A stretch of DNA of 64,000 nt, from assembly GCF_029392675.1 (NCBI RefSeq), contig NZ_CP113941.1, positions 50,001 through 114,000 of the forward strand, written 5' to 3'. The position numbers and the translations under genes are program-made. Position 1 is the first letter of the stretch, and the number at the start of each line of letters is the position of its first letter. The notes under the pieces were generated by a model that was not told the origin of the DNA, ran no database searches, and saw only the letters and a list, made by a program, of their open reading frames with translations. This document shows positions 50,424 to 60,796 of the stretch, piece by piece. This DNA is from Lactobacillus sp. ESL0684. GTDB lineage: Bacteria; Bacillota; Bacilli; Lactobacillales; Lactobacillaceae.

Positions 50424-50564
50424 ATGCGTAAAGGTGAAAATTACAACACTGGTTGTGAACCAAACCAAAGACCTAAGAACAAGAAGAACGCTAAGAAGCG
50501 TGTTGCTCACGTTGCAGCTGTTGTTTCTTTCTTGAACAAGGCTAAAGCAGACGAAACTAAGTAG
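50424..50564 (+). CDS. Small basic protein (46 residues)
   Basis: A 46-residue, very basic protein: starts MRKGENYNTGCEPNQRPKN, then a KNKKNAKKR cluster and an Ala/Val helix VAHVAAVVSFLNKA. It has no signal peptide. A ribosome site GAAAGGAAG lies before its ATG, and a hairpin terminator follows at 50587. It could be a nucleic acid-binding or ribosome-associated peptide. Family not recognised. Confidence 0.55.
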   Translation: MRKGENYNTGCEPNQRPKNKKNAKKRVAHVAAVVSFLNKAKADETK

Positions 50565-50586
50565 TTTGTTCCAAATCTATAAAAAA

Positions 50587-50623
50587 TAAAAGTCGACTTA
50601 CGAAAGTAATGCGGCTTTTTTTA
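50587..50623 (+). terminator. Terminator after the small basic protein gene
   Basis: An AAAGTCG… / …GCGGCTTT hairpin with G-U pairs and a loop, followed by T7 (50616-50622). Confidence 0.7.
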
Positions 50624-50680
50624 TTTGTTTAACTTGAGTAGAATTAAGATAAATAATTAACACTATCAAAGGAGACCTAA

Positions 50681-51595
50681 GTGAAATTCCAATGCAGTGC
50701 ATGCGGCTTACGCATGAATTCCGTTCATTTTAAGCAGGAAGGATTAATAAATCCTAAACTGACTAGTGTTTGTGATCTGTGCCTGGAGCGAGGTCAAAGG
50801 CCCGAAGATTTTGCCAATATTGCAGTACAGATTTTTGCGCAAAGTATGCTATATACCTTTACCGGCAGTGATGCTAGCGAAGATAGGCAATTTTTGATTA
50901 CTGATAAACAACAACGAAAATGTTATGAGGCTCTGATTCAAGACTATGACGGTAATAGTCTAGCACAGCAGCAATTACCGCGATCCGATTTTAATAAGGC
51001 GGTAATTGCTAGTGAAACAGGAAAAATAAGTTTTGTGCCGCGCAAAGATTTAACTTTTGCTGAAAACTTAGAAAAATTGGGCTTAGCAGTTAACTTCCAA
51101 TTAAATGAAGTTGATTATATTGATCGTGAAAGAGTTCGCGCCAAGTATCATTATCGTTGTCAATATTGTGGTCGCCGTGGTCATAGCGTGGATCATAAGG
51201 ACCCAGTATCGCTATCGCATAATAATGACTTTGATAATTTGATACTGTCGTGTAAAGAGTGCAATCGAATAAAATCCAACATGCCGTTTAAATTATTTAT
51301 GCAGTTAAATAACCAGATTTCGCAGGTTAATCAAAAGCTAGTAACATATGAGAATACGCTGGCAACCTTAAAAGGTGAGTTTGAGGAAAGAAGACGTTCG
51401 CTAGCTGCAACAATGCATCTTAAAGGAGTGGTTAACGATCCTGAATTGAATGAAATACGCAGACAAAACAAGCAGCTTCAGGATGCGATTGATAGCCTGG
51501 AAAGTGATTATCACGACTTGTGTAATTTGCGTGAGCAGCATTTTGTTACTGGCTGGAAGTTAGTCCAAGAGGAAGGTAAGACTAATATTATTTAG
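50681..51595 (+). CDS. HNH endonuclease domain protein
   Basis: A 304-residue protein. An N-terminal four-cysteine zinc site (CSAC…CDLC, residues ~5-33) is followed by a middle region and an HNH core (YRCQYCGRRGHSVDHKDPVSLS … NLILSCKECNRIKSN, residues ~152-195), in which CxxC, DHKDP and CxxC are visible. The C-terminal third is a coiled coil (~203-275). It starts at GTG (50681) with AAAGGAG. HNH proteins can act as nucleases, in repair or in mobile elements. No neighbouring partner gene identifies the role. It is not part of a phage or restriction cluster here. Confidence 0.85.
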   Translation: MKFQCSACGLRMNSVHFKQEGLINPKLTSVCDLCLERGQRPEDFANIAVQIFAQSMLYTFTGSDASEDRQFLITDKQQRKCYEALIQDYDGNSLAQQQLPRSDFNKAVIASETGKISFVPRKDLTFAENLEKLGLAVNFQLNEVDYIDRERVRAKYHYRCQYCGRRGHSVDHKDPVSLSHNNDFDNLILSCKECNRIKSNMPFKLFMQLNNQISQVNQKLVTYENTLATLKGEFEERRRSLAATMHLKGVVNDPELNEIRRQNKQLQDAIDSLESDYHDLCNLREQHFVTGWKLVQEEGKTNII

Positions 51596-51611
51596 TTTAC
51601 CAAGATCTAAT

Positions 51612-51649
51612 AAAAAAGAACCAGTCTACTTTGGTAAACTGGTTCTTTT
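51612..51649. terminator. Bidirectional terminator
   Basis: AAAAAAGAACCAGT… pairs with …ACTGGTTCTTTT, with A- and T-runs at the ends, between the HNH gene and the convergent SLAP gene. Confidence 0.9.
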
Positions 51650-51665
51650 AAATGTTGTGTGAGCT

Positions 51666-53210
51666 TTAGCTCCAATCTTCGAAGTCAAGTGTCGTTAATT
51701 GAGTTTGTGTTGTTTTAAGTAGCCAGATAGCTTCTTTAGCCTGGGCAACAGTAGCTTTATTAGACTTAAGTAGATTGCTTGCATAAGTTAATGCATTATC
51801 GTAATTGTAGCGAACAACTGAATGATAAGCATCACTGTTTTTAATAGTTTGGCTTTGGGCAATCAGGTCTTGCAATTCTTTCTTGGTACTATCAGTGATT
51901 GGTTTTTGTGCCTCATCAGTTACTTCTTTAGCCGTATTGATTGGTGTCAGCTTAATACCATTAGTAAAAGTAACATCACTAGCTTTAATAAATCTGTTGG
52001 TTAGACTAGGGTCTGCAGCTTTAGGCTGCTGCGTACTTACTGGAGTCGCTATTACAGTATTGGGATTGCTATTAGTAGGAATGTTTGGCTTGTCAGCGGG
52101 GTTAACAGTGTCACTGCTAGTATCATTATGATCATAAAACAGGTGGTAGAATAATTCTGCTTTCTTTTCACTGGCATTCCAAAGATAAATTAAGCCATCA
52201 ACTGAAATAGTAGCATCTTGATGATATTTAATACTGCTATCGGTAGCTTTACCATTGACGTCATAGATTTGGACATTATTAGTTGTATTAGGCTTAACAA
52301 AGCTATAGGCAAGGTTGGTGTAGTCAGTTACAGGTAAAGCAGCACGAGGTTGAACGTAAAATTCATTAACATATTCATTTGGATAATCATGCAATCTGTA
52401 AATGTAACCGCCAAAGTCTTCAGACCATGGCGTAACTGTTAGATCCAATTTGATTTTTTGTCCCTTTTTCAGAATATGCTTGGTCCTGGCATTAGTTAAA
52501 GTTTGAGTTTTTGTGTCACTAATAACTTTAGCTGTGGTAACGCCATTATAGCGTGCGGGTTCACCATTAATGCTATCAACGTTATAGGCATTGAGATAGC
52601 GATTGTGACCAAGGGCATAATAATCATGACCCTTAATTTGGTGAGTAGTCAAATATGAGTACGTTTTAGTTTCAGCTTGCGAAAAGAAGTACTTAGGCAT
52701 CTCAGTAGTAGTTTTAACTTTGCCAGCATAGTTGATAATTGAATTTTTGGCATAAGTTTGTCCAACTTTTTGCCCTTTTTTATTGTAAACAGCTGATTTG
52801 TGGTTAAGAACTAACTTACCCTGTTTAATATTTTTGCCGTTTATTTCTTTAACATCAGCTGCATTAACATAATAATTTTTACCTGTATCATAATAAGTTT
52901 GCCCGTTAATTATGCGTGTCTTGCCAGTATATGGAAAATTAGTAACATCATAATTTTCAAGATAATAATAGCCATTAGGATCATTGCTAGTAGCAGCATC
53001 GGGTGGATTAATCACCATATTATTTTCATCAATCTTTTCCTTAACTTTGTGACCATTTTTATTATAGAGATAGGCGGGATGGGTTAATACTATTGTTTGT
53101 TCTTGTGTTTTAGCTTCAACCGATTGTAAATTAGCTGTACTGGTTGCTAAGGAACTAATTGTCATTATCATAGCAGCTAAACCGATACTTAGCTTAGTAG
53201 ATATTTTCAT
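51666..53210 (-). CDS. Secreted SLAP-like surface protein
   Basis: A 514-residue secreted protein. Signal peptide ~1-33 (cut after VEA); then three SLAP-like units starting HPAYLYNKNGHKV and HKSAVYNKKGQKV, and a large domain with YNAYNVDSINGEP and LIYLWNASEKKAELFYHLF. The domain ends in FIKASDVTFTNGIKL, as in the proteins at 23447 and 20302. A C-terminal ~70-residue helical FIVAR-like tail (DSTKKELQDLIAQSQ, YDNALTYASNLL, KEAIWLLKTTQTQL) is specific to this one. Probably wall-associated, no LPxTG. Its function is not known; the second half may bind a ligand. Confidence 0.82.
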   Translation of the reverse strand: MKISTKLSIGLAAMIMTISSLATSTANLQSVEAKTQEQTIVLTHPAYLYNKNGHKVKEKIDENNMVINPPDAATSNDPNGYYYLENYDVTNFPYTGKTRIINGQTYYDTGKNYYVNAADVKEINGKNIKQGKLVLNHKSAVYNKKGQKVGQTYAKNSIINYAGKVKTTTEMPKYFFSQAETKTYSYLTTHQIKGHDYYALGHNRYLNAYNVDSINGEPARYNGVTTAKVISDTKTQTLTNARTKHILKKGQKIKLDLTVTPWSEDFGGYIYRLHDYPNEYVNEFYVQPRAALPVTDYTNLAYSFVKPNTTNNVQIYDVNGKATDSSIKYHQDATISVDGLIYLWNASEKKAELFYHLFYDHNDTSSDTVNPADKPNIPTNSNPNTVIATPVSTQQPKAADPSLTNRFIKASDVTFTNGIKLTPINTAKEVTDEAQKPITDSTKKELQDLIAQSQTIKNSDAYHSVVRYNYDNALTYASNLLKSNKATVAQAKEAIWLLKTTQTQLTTLDFEDWS

Positions 53211-53288
53211 TATTTCACCTCATAAAATTAATTTAGTATGTAATTATTATAGTTCTTTTTTTTGGGGGGTAAACCGATAACTAAAAAA

Positions 53289-53924
53289 TTATCTTTGCCA
53301 ACCGTTATTTTCGGCATAATCGCGTTTTTTCATTCTGGAAACGTAAGGATTACCAGCAACATAATAGCGCAGCGGCTTATTGGCCCATTCAAGTTCAGAT
53401 TGGTTTACGCCAATTCGGGTCCCAGCAGCTATCTCAATGGCGCGCTTTTTTTGCGTTTCGGATAAATCAATTGAAAAGGGTGAGTCACTTAAAAAATGTA
53501 AGTTCCACTTTTTGTCGTGAATACCAAACGCTTGCATCATTTTAGCCGGGCCATTTGTTAGTAAGACGCCACTTTTACCTGAGCGATTAGTAGTCATTTG
53601 TTCAATGCCCCAAGCGGGTTCAATTGCCCTGATTAAAACCCCTTGTGGCTCATCTAATGCTTGGGTGGCAACGTCAAAGAAGAAATACTGCCGCTGGCTG
53701 TAAATGTAAATGGTCCCACCTGTCCGATAAAGTCCTTCGTTGGCGGGACTGCGGTGGCCGCCATAGGAGTGGGCAGCACGATCGTGAATGCCAAGATAGG
53801 CCTCGGCTTCAACGATGTAACCACCGAGTAAATGAGCACCATCATGATATGTTAAAGGCCGGCCAATTAAGTCAGCAGCAATTGCCGATGTAGTATTATT
53901 GGTAAAGTATGTTGAATAATCCAT
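53289..53924 (-). CDS. mpg: DNA-3-methyladenine glycosylase (AAG/Mpg family)
   Basis: A 211-residue DNA glycosylase excising 3-methyladenine and other alkylated purines. Family motifs are present: IAADLIGRPLTY at the start, the catalytic glutamate region GGYIVEAEAYLGIHDRAAHSYGG-type with E39 in VEAEAY, and NGPAKMMQAFGI further on. Length is normal. Start ATG at 53924 has only a weak ribosome site. It stands alone. Confidence 0.93.
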   Translation of the reverse strand: MDYSTYFTNNTTSAIAADLIGRPLTYHDGAHLLGGYIVEAEAYLGIHDRAAHSYGGHRSPANEGLYRTGGTIYIYSQRQYFFFDVATQALDEPQGVLIRAIEPAWGIEQMTTNRSGKSGVLLTNGPAKMMQAFGIHDKKWNLHFLSDSPFSIDLSETQKKRAIEIAAGTRIGVNQSELEWANKPLRYYVAGNPYVSRMKKRDYAENNGWQR

Positions 53925-54017
53925 TTTGTGTTTTCCATTAGTTAATAAAGAATATTTTGAGATACCAAAGTTAATTATTGCATATTTTGGTTTACTAAAA
54001 TACTAATTTAAGCAAGC

Positions 54018-54042
54018 AAAAAGGCGAGGATCTTTCTCGCCT
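54018..54042 (-). terminator. Terminator of the gatD gene
   Basis: On the minus strand AGGCGAGA…TCCTCGCCT is followed by T5 (plus AAAAAGGCGAG at 54019-54028). Confidence 0.8.
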
Positions 54043-54047
54043 AATTG

Positions 54048-54713
54048 TTAATCTGCCAAACGCTTGCCATGCCAAGAAAGGATCATTTGCATAATTGCTT
54101 GGGCTATATTAAGATTTTTCAAAATCGGACCGTGGGAGTAGCTGCCAATAAAATTGCGGTAATGCAAACCCTCAACACCGTCTTGAGGATTGTTCCCATA
54201 ACCTGTGATCATTTTACCAAGTGGCTGCAATTGCGAATCATCAAAATAAGTTTGGCCCGAGTGATTTTCAAATGCTCGAACGTCACCCCATTGGGTTGTA
54301 TAGTAGGTATCGCCAATCATCCGGTTGTCAGCCTTAAAAACTGTGTGGAATGGTAAAATATCAAGGCCTTTGATGGTGGTACCAGAACTGGTCTTGTAAT
54401 ATGTTCCGATTAATTGGTAGCCTCCGCAAATCCCTAGCATGGGATGACCCGAATTAATATATCGCTCCAGTGTTTTTTGATGTCGTTGTAAATCTTGGGC
54501 AATGACAGTCTGTTCAAAATCTTGTCCACCGCCAAAAAAGACAAAATCATAATTAAAGGCGTCGAAAGGGTCGCCTAATGAGATATTATCGACTTGTGTT
54601 TGATAGTCCTGTTTTTTTAGTAAAAATTGTAAGATTTTAACGTCGCCTGAATCACCATAGGTATTCATCAAGTCTTCATATAAATAGGCAATTTTAATTG
54701 CTTCGTTGTTCAT
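54048..54713 (-). CDS. gatD: Lipid II isoglutaminyl synthase glutaminase subunit GatD
   Basis: A 221-residue class I-like glutamine amidotransferase of the CobB/CobQ type. Catalytic C96 in LGICGGYQ and H194 in YSHGPIL are visible. GatD releases ammonia for MurT, which amidates the D-Glu of lipid II. MurT normally sits next door but no MurT gene adjoins here: upstream (minus strand) is a ThiD-like kinase and downstream a glycosylase. So MurT must be coded elsewhere. The frame is intact. Confidence 0.88.
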   Translation of the reverse strand: MNNEAIKIAYLYEDLMNTYGDSGDVKILQFLLKKQDYQTQVDNISLGDPFDAFNYDFVFFGGGQDFEQTVIAQDLQRHQKTLERYINSGHPMLGICGGYQLIGTYYKTSSGTTIKGLDILPFHTVFKADNRMIGDTYYTTQWGDVRAFENHSGQTYFDDSQLQPLGKMITGYGNNPQDGVEGLHYRNFIGSYSHGPILKNLNIAQAIMQMILSWHGKRLAD

Positions 54714-54774
54714 TATTTATCAACCCCATAATTAATTTGGTTAAAGTATAACTGATATTGCTATCTAGAAAAAA

Positions 54775-55587
54775 TCATTTTATTTCTTGTTGCGCTGCTA
54801 GATGATTAATTGGACCATATTTAGATCCAACTGCAATTGGATGAGCGATTGCTTCATAAGTAAAATCTTTAGCAATTTTGACGCTATTAAACATTGACGA
54901 GCCTTTAGCTAGCTCTGCAGCAATGACGGCAGACAAGGTATCGCCAGTACCATTAATTCTATCAGTATTAATAAATGGCTTGGTAAACTCGTAGAATTGG
55001 CCATCAGCAGCTAAGAAAATATCGGTGACAGTATCTTGACTGGTATCATCATGCCGACCTTTCATTAATACGTTTTTAGCACCCATCTTTTGTAATTTGA
55101 TAGCTCCTTGCTTAATTGCTGCTTTGTTGCCTAGGGTAGAAGCAGTAAGTCTTTGTTGTTCATAAAAATTGGGAGTAATAATGTCGGCTAGTGGCAATAA
55201 TTCTGTCAAAAAGGTTTGGTAGGCATCGTCGTCAAGTAATGTATCGCCATGCTTAGTCATAATTACTGGGTCAATGACTATCTTCCCCATATGATAATTG
55301 CGCAAATTTTTAGCTACGCAACTAATGACCGCTTTGTTAGCTAGCATCCCAGTTTTTAATGCATTAATAGTAAAATCAGCATTAAGTACTTCAAATTGTT
55401 TTTGGATAAAGGCAATTGGCAAGACTTCTTGGGCATAAATGCCAGTGGTATTACCAGCAACTGCTGCAGTAAGCAGTCCCATACCATAGACTTCGCGTGC
55501 ATAGAATGAATGTAAATCCGCGCTCATCCCGGCACTACCATCACTATCGTTACCGGCAATTGTTAGAGCAATAATTTTTTCTTCCAT
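54775..55587 (-). CDS. ThiD/PdxK-like phosphomethylpyrimidine/pyridoxine kinase
   Basis: A 270-residue ribokinase-fold kinase. It shows AGNDSDGSAGMSADLHSF at the start, TGMLANKAV, VIDPVIMTKHG, LADIITPNFYE, LMKGRHDD and the anion-hole RINGTGDTLSAVIAA near the C-terminus. The pattern suits HMP-P kinase (ThiD) better than true pyridoxal kinase, but substrate is uncertain. ATG at 55587 has AGAGGTG; a GTG at 55596 is less likely. It could act on the thiamine pyrimidine, which would fit the TPP-controlled ECF transporter 9 kb away. Confidence 0.85.
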   Translation of the reverse strand: MEEKIIALTIAGNDSDGSAGMSADLHSFYAREVYGMGLLTAAVAGNTTGIYAQEVLPIAFIQKQFEVLNADFTINALKTGMLANKAVISCVAKNLRNYHMGKIVIDPVIMTKHGDTLLDDDAYQTFLTELLPLADIITPNFYEQQRLTASTLGNKAAIKQGAIKLQKMGAKNVLMKGRHDDTSQDTVTDIFLAADGQFYEFTKPFINTDRINGTGDTLSAVIAAELAKGSSMFNSVKIAKDFTYEAIAHPIAVGSKYGPINHLAAQQEIK

Positions 55588-55661
55588 ATTGAACACCTCT
55601 TTTAATGATCTCTTTATCCGCTAGTATAACTTTAAAAAGGCGATAATGATATAATTATTTC

Positions 55662-55707
55662 TTGTAAAACTGCAACTTGGTAGTAAAATTATTCTAAAAC
55701 GCTTTCC
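55662..55707 (+). promoter_or_regulatory. glpK promoter and cre-like site
   Basis: TTGTAA (55662-55667) and TAAAAT (55684-55689) have a 16-bp spacer. CTAAAACGCTTTCC (55694-55707) matches 11 of 14 cre positions at about +1, as expected for CcpA repression of glycerol use. Confidence 0.6.
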
Positions 55708-55710
55708 TAG

Positions 55711-57231
<1,521 letters not shown>

Positions 57232-57245
57232 GTAATGGGGGCAAA

Positions 57246-58013
57246 ATGGCACAGGAGAGAATTGTTGCATTTGACGGGCCAGTAAACTTTCGAGATCTTG
57301 GCGGTTATCAAAATGAAGCAGGGAAAAGACTTAAGTGGCATAAAATATATCGTTCTGATTCACTTAGTGCACTATCTGATGCTGATCAGGCTAAGCTAAC
57401 TGCAATGAATGTGAGCGTTGATTGTGATTTGCGTTCGGCTTATGAAAAAGAAACTGCACCAGATAAATTGTGGTCAGGGGTAAAGTTTATTGATGTGCCA
57501 ATCTACGCCGAAGATACTAGTCCCAGAAAGCACCAAGTTTATCGCTTTTTACATCATATTCCAGATATGAAAGATAATTTTATTGGTCAAATTTATCAGC
57601 AAACTTTGTTGGATAAGCATAGTCAGCAGATGTTTAGTCAAATTTTTATGCAGTTATTGACTTTGCCAACTGATGCAGCCCTAGTCTATCATTGCAGTGC
57701 GGGTAAGGATCGAACTGGCATGGTATCAGCATTAATCTTAATGGCATTGGGGATGGATGATGATACGATTGCTCGCGATTATTTATTAACTAATGAACTG
57801 TATGGTTTTGCGGTGTCTCATCAATTGCCTACTAACGATGAAATTGCCAATTTGGTTGCTAAAATGAATGTGACTAAAGGTGAAGGAACCGCGATTCGCG
57901 GTATTACGGAAACAATTCGTGGTGGCTGGGGCGATTTTGCAACCTTTTTTGAAAAAGAATTGGGTTTTAGTAAAGCTGATTTAACGAAATTGCAACAGTT
58001 GTATTTAGAGTAG
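57246..58013 (+). CDS. Tyrosine-specific protein phosphatase family protein
   Basis: A 255-residue protein of the Y_phosphatase3 (LipA/PtpB-like) family. Start VNFRDLGGY, SDSLSALSDADQAKL, and the CX5R loop HCSAGKDRTG with C150 and R156 are clear. It may act on phosphotyrosine, phospholipids or phosphoserine. Starts ATG after TAATGGGG, 14 bp behind glpK, so co-transcribed. A terminator follows. Confidence 0.92.
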   Translation: MAQERIVAFDGPVNFRDLGGYQNEAGKRLKWHKIYRSDSLSALSDADQAKLTAMNVSVDCDLRSAYEKETAPDKLWSGVKFIDVPIYAEDTSPRKHQVYRFLHHIPDMKDNFIGQIYQQTLLDKHSQQMFSQIFMQLLTLPTDAALVYHCSAGKDRTGMVSALILMALGMDDDTIARDYLLTNELYGFAVSHQLPTNDEIANLVAKMNVTKGEGTAIRGITETIRGGWGDFATFFEKELGFSKADLTKLQQLYLE

Positions 58014-58031
58014 CAAGTAATAGGACAAACT

Positions 58032-58076
58032 AAATAAGACAACCTCGAACTATAAGTTGTGGTTGTCTTATTTTTA
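58032..58076. terminator. Bidirectional terminator
   Basis: AAATAAGACAACC (58032-58044) and GGTTGTCTTATTT (58061-58073) form a 13-bp stem between convergent genes. Confidence 0.93.
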
Positions 58077-58090
58077 GTTGTTAATAATGA

Positions 58091-59164
58091 TTAAAGACCT
58101 AGTTCTGTTTTAAGCTGGAGTGCTTGTCGATCGTTTCCTAACTTGTTCAAGGCATCTTTTAGCGATAACATTGGCTTGCCTTCACGGTCTAGCGTAGTTT
58201 CGGCATGGACTAGAGAACTTAAGATGGCTTCGTTAACAATGTCAACAGTCATGCGGAAGTAGCGATCAATCTTGTCATCGGTAATTGCCTGAATATTACT
58301 TAATTCATCTTTAGGAAAATGGCTAACACGATTAGCAGTAGAAAAGGCTAGCGTGATTTCACCACTACCGTTACCAGTGAAGGATCCTGTCCGAGTGATA
58401 CCAACACTTGAGCGTTTAGCAATCCGCTTAAGTTGGCGTGAGTTAAAAGGAATATCGGTAGCAATTATTGTAACAATGCTACCTTTTTCTTTTTCCTTTT
58501 TTAGTTGCGTGATTTTTTGGCCAATAGCATGACCATAGATGTTCAAGTCTTCGCCAAAGCCAAAATTAGACATAACTAGTGCTCCCATGGTAAAAGTCTT
58601 ATCATCAATTTTAACTTGGCGGGAAGCAGAACCGATGCCGCCTTTAAGGTCATAGCAGCTCATTCCTGTACCACTGCCGACAGCTCCTTCAGTAAACTTT
58701 ATTTTGGCATTATCAAAAGCCTCAGTAACATCAGTCTCAGTTACCCCTAGATCTCGAATATGATTAATGGTACTGTCATTGCATTCCATTACGATTGGAT
58801 TAACGCTACCAGTAGATAAGCCGATTTCTGGATTTTGAGCCAGCATTCTTTTGACTAAAGCAGTATAAGCCGTTCCAACGCTAAGTGTATTGGTTAAAAC
58901 AATTGGGGTTTCAATTGTGCCTAATTCTTCAATTTGTACTAGACCGGTGCTTTTACCAAAGCCATTAATTACGTGGACAGCAGCTGGCATCTTTTCTCTA
59001 AAGATATTGTCTTGACAGGATTCAATTACAGTAACACCTGTCTTGAATTTGTCATTGCTGATGGTTTTGTGACCAACAGTGATTCCAGCTACATCAGTGA
59101 TTAAGTTGTTGATACCTGGTTGTGTATCGCTATTAGCGTTTAAAAGTGGTTTATTAAGTCCCAT
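58091..59164 (-). CDS. P1-family (DmpA/BapA-like) aminopeptidase
   Basis: A 357-residue Ntn-hydrolase of the peptidase family S58. Typical blocks are ITDVAGITVGHKT, the long middle GAVGSGTGMSCYDLKGGIGSASR, and GALVMSNFG, in which the serine after MS-type turn would be the nucleophile at the auto-cleavage site. It cleaves small peptides or beta-amino acid amides. ATG 59164 has AAAGGAAG; a longer version does not. A C39-like peptidase gene lies upstream (24 bp) on the same strand. Confidence 0.88.
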   Translation of the reverse strand: MGLNKPLLNANSDTQPGINNLITDVAGITVGHKTISNDKFKTGVTVIESCQDNIFREKMPAAVHVINGFGKSTGLVQIEELGTIETPIVLTNTLSVGTAYTALVKRMLAQNPEIGLSTGSVNPIVMECNDSTINHIRDLGVTETDVTEAFDNAKIKFTEGAVGSGTGMSCYDLKGGIGSASRQVKIDDKTFTMGALVMSNFGFGEDLNIYGHAIGQKITQLKKEKEKGSIVTIIATDIPFNSRQLKRIAKRSSVGITRTGSFTGNGSGEITLAFSTANRVSHFPKDELSNIQAITDDKIDRYFRMTVDIVNEAILSSLVHAETTLDREGKPMLSLKDALNKLGNDRQALQLKTELGL

Positions 59165-59188
59165 AATATTACTTCCTTTTCTCAATTA

Positions 59189-60412
59189 TTAATAAATTTC
59201 AATGGCCCATTTTCTGACTTGATAAGCCTGCCCAAATTGCTGTTTACTAATCCAATAATGACCATTAATTGGATCAGAAACGTGGAATAGATCTTGGCTA
59301 AAGCCGTCAAGCAAGGCTGCATGATTATTCTTATAAGTTTTACCCCAAGGATACGTATCTGGTTCTGGTTTGTCAAAGTTGATTGTTACATAAACTAGAA
59401 CGGGATTGCCACGCTTTAAAGCGGTAATTAAACCTGACTCAGTTACGCCAGTTAGATCTCGCAGGTAAGTATAATTGCGTCCCCATCTCAGCAATGCAGG
59501 TGGAAAGATTGCTTCAAATCTACCCTTAACATTTTTGTAGGGTGATCCGCCGAAACCATGATAAGGATTGTAATCTGGTGCAATTGGCATTTTATCAATG
59601 AAGCTTTGATAGTCAGTTGATTCTAGATGGTGGTGATAGTGCAAACCCATTAATAAGGCTGCAGCTTCGCAACCATTTTCAATTTGCCAAAACATTTGGT
59701 TAATGTTTTCAGTTGGTAATTGCCAGAGATCTTGGTTGGGCAGTTCAGCAGGTAGCTGACCTAATAGGCAGTCTGTTGTAGGCAAGAATTTATTTTCGCC
59801 AACTTGCAAGAACTCGTTACCAAATTGATCATCCATTACTGCTAGTACTTTAAACTTGGTTTTGGCAGGAATGATATTTATTGGCTGACCTGCTTGATTA
59901 AAACAACACGTTCCTTGCGGATTAATAACCATGGTAGCTTGCTGGATTAAGTCATGCTGATGTGTAATTAAAGGTTCATTATCGAGCCAAATATCAGCTT
60001 GCTTTAGCCAGCCACCATCGATTGTCTTAAGCCATGGTTGGTGGAACAGATCGTACCCATTGCCGATTATTTGGACAGGACTTTTTAGTGGTAAATGATC
60101 TAATAATTGGTGCTGGTCAGAATAGAGCTGACTACCATGACTCCGCTTTATACGTCCCCACTTTGATTGTGGATAAAGTTTGACTTCATGAAAAAAGTTA
60201 AAGTTGCGAAAATAAGCCTGCGAAAAAGCTACTAGGCCAGTCGTTGTTGAAAAATAGAGTTTACCGTCGTTATCTTGGACTAGCTCTTGTGCTGATAATT
60301 GACTGGCATACTCGAGACTGTCGATTACTTGTAAATGATTACTCATTAAGGTAGCAGAGTAACTATTAATCACTATTAGCTGTTGCTTTTTAAAATGATA
60401 GATTGTTTTCAT
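59189..60412 (-). CDS. C39-like cysteine peptidase
   Basis: A 407-residue protein with a C-terminal peptidase C39-like domain (~235-400): catalytic Cys in ENGCEAAALLMGL and His in NNHAALLDGF, and a DP…Y at the end. The N-terminal ~220 residues look like repeats of a beta-type domain (e.g. YDQHQLLDHLPLKSP, WLKTIDGGWLKQADIWLDNEP) resembling SH3-like units of surface proteins. No signal peptide is seen, so it may be cytosolic or use another export route. Function unknown. Confidence 0.75.
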   Translation of the reverse strand: MKTIYHFKKQQLIVINSYSATLMSNHLQVIDSLEYASQLSAQELVQDNDGKLYFSTTTGLVAFSQAYFRNFNFFHEVKLYPQSKWGRIKRSHGSQLYSDQHQLLDHLPLKSPVQIIGNGYDLFHQPWLKTIDGGWLKQADIWLDNEPLITHQHDLIQQATMVINPQGTCCFNQAGQPINIIPAKTKFKVLAVMDDQFGNEFLQVGENKFLPTTDCLLGQLPAELPNQDLWQLPTENINQMFWQIENGCEAAALLMGLHYHHHLESTDYQSFIDKMPIAPDYNPYHGFGGSPYKNVKGRFEAIFPPALLRWGRNYTYLRDLTGVTESGLITALKRGNPVLVYVTINFDKPEPDTYPWGKTYKNNHAALLDGFSQDLFHVSDPINGHYWISKQQFGQAYQVRKWAIEIY

Positions 60413-60549
60413 ATAAGACTCCTTTCTAGAATTGATTAGCTTAATAATAGCATAATTGACTTGCTAATTTTGCCAATTATTAATTAGATAAGGCTTATTG
60501 ACAAAGTAAGATATTGAGTCTAGTATTTTTATTACAATAGAGGTTGCAA

Positions 60550-60706
60550 TGATTATTAGCTTTACTTGAGCGTGCGAAGAGCGAAGATGGTTAAGTTAAG
60601 AGTTATTGCCGAAACTGAAATATTGTTCGCAAAGTATTTTGGTTGGGCTACAAGAGCATATCTTGTAGACTGTCCCAAGCTTTTTGGGGAGTGCTATCTA
60701 ATTAGG
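60550..60706 (+). promoter_or_regulatory. Lysine riboswitch (L-box)
   Basis: Shared blocks with the B. subtilis lysC leader are GTGCGAA…GAGCGAAGATGG, TTATTGCCGAAACT, TTTTGGTTGGGC…, a CTACAAG/CTTGTAG hairpin ending ACTGTC, and a closing GGGGAGTGCTATCTAAT. The order and spacing match the lysine aptamer. A terminator (60719-60746) follows and an APC permease gene starts at 60797, so lysine abundance should switch it off. Confidence 0.92.
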
Positions 60707-60718
60707 ATTTCAATTTTT

Positions 60719-60746
60719 ACCTCATTGTATTTACAATGAGGTTTTT
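60719..60746 (+). terminator. Terminator of the lysine riboswitch
   Basis: ACCTCATTGT (60719-60728) and ACAATGAGGT (60733-60742) form a perfect stem followed by T5; 33-50 bp before the permease start. Confidence 0.92.
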
Positions 60747-60796
60747 ATTTTGATCAAAATTTTTAAATTATCGTTATTATGTTAGGGAGCAGGATA

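Noticed and set aside
50681-51595. Restriction system based on the HNH protein
   Set aside because: No methyltransferase or specificity gene is adjacent, and neighbours are unrelated.
51822-52131. Plus-strand frames of 60-82 codons
   Set aside because: They are antisense to the intact SLAP-like gene at 51666-53210 and have no gene-like features.
10920-53210. Sortase-anchored proteins
   Set aside because: None of the secreted proteins (10920, 17697, 19625, 23447, 51666) carries a C-terminal LPxTG motif; SLAP-type repeats point to non-covalent wall attachment.
60550-60746. T-box leader before the APC permease
   Set aside because: No GGGTGGNACCGCG T-box sequence is present, while the L-box blocks match in order and spacing.
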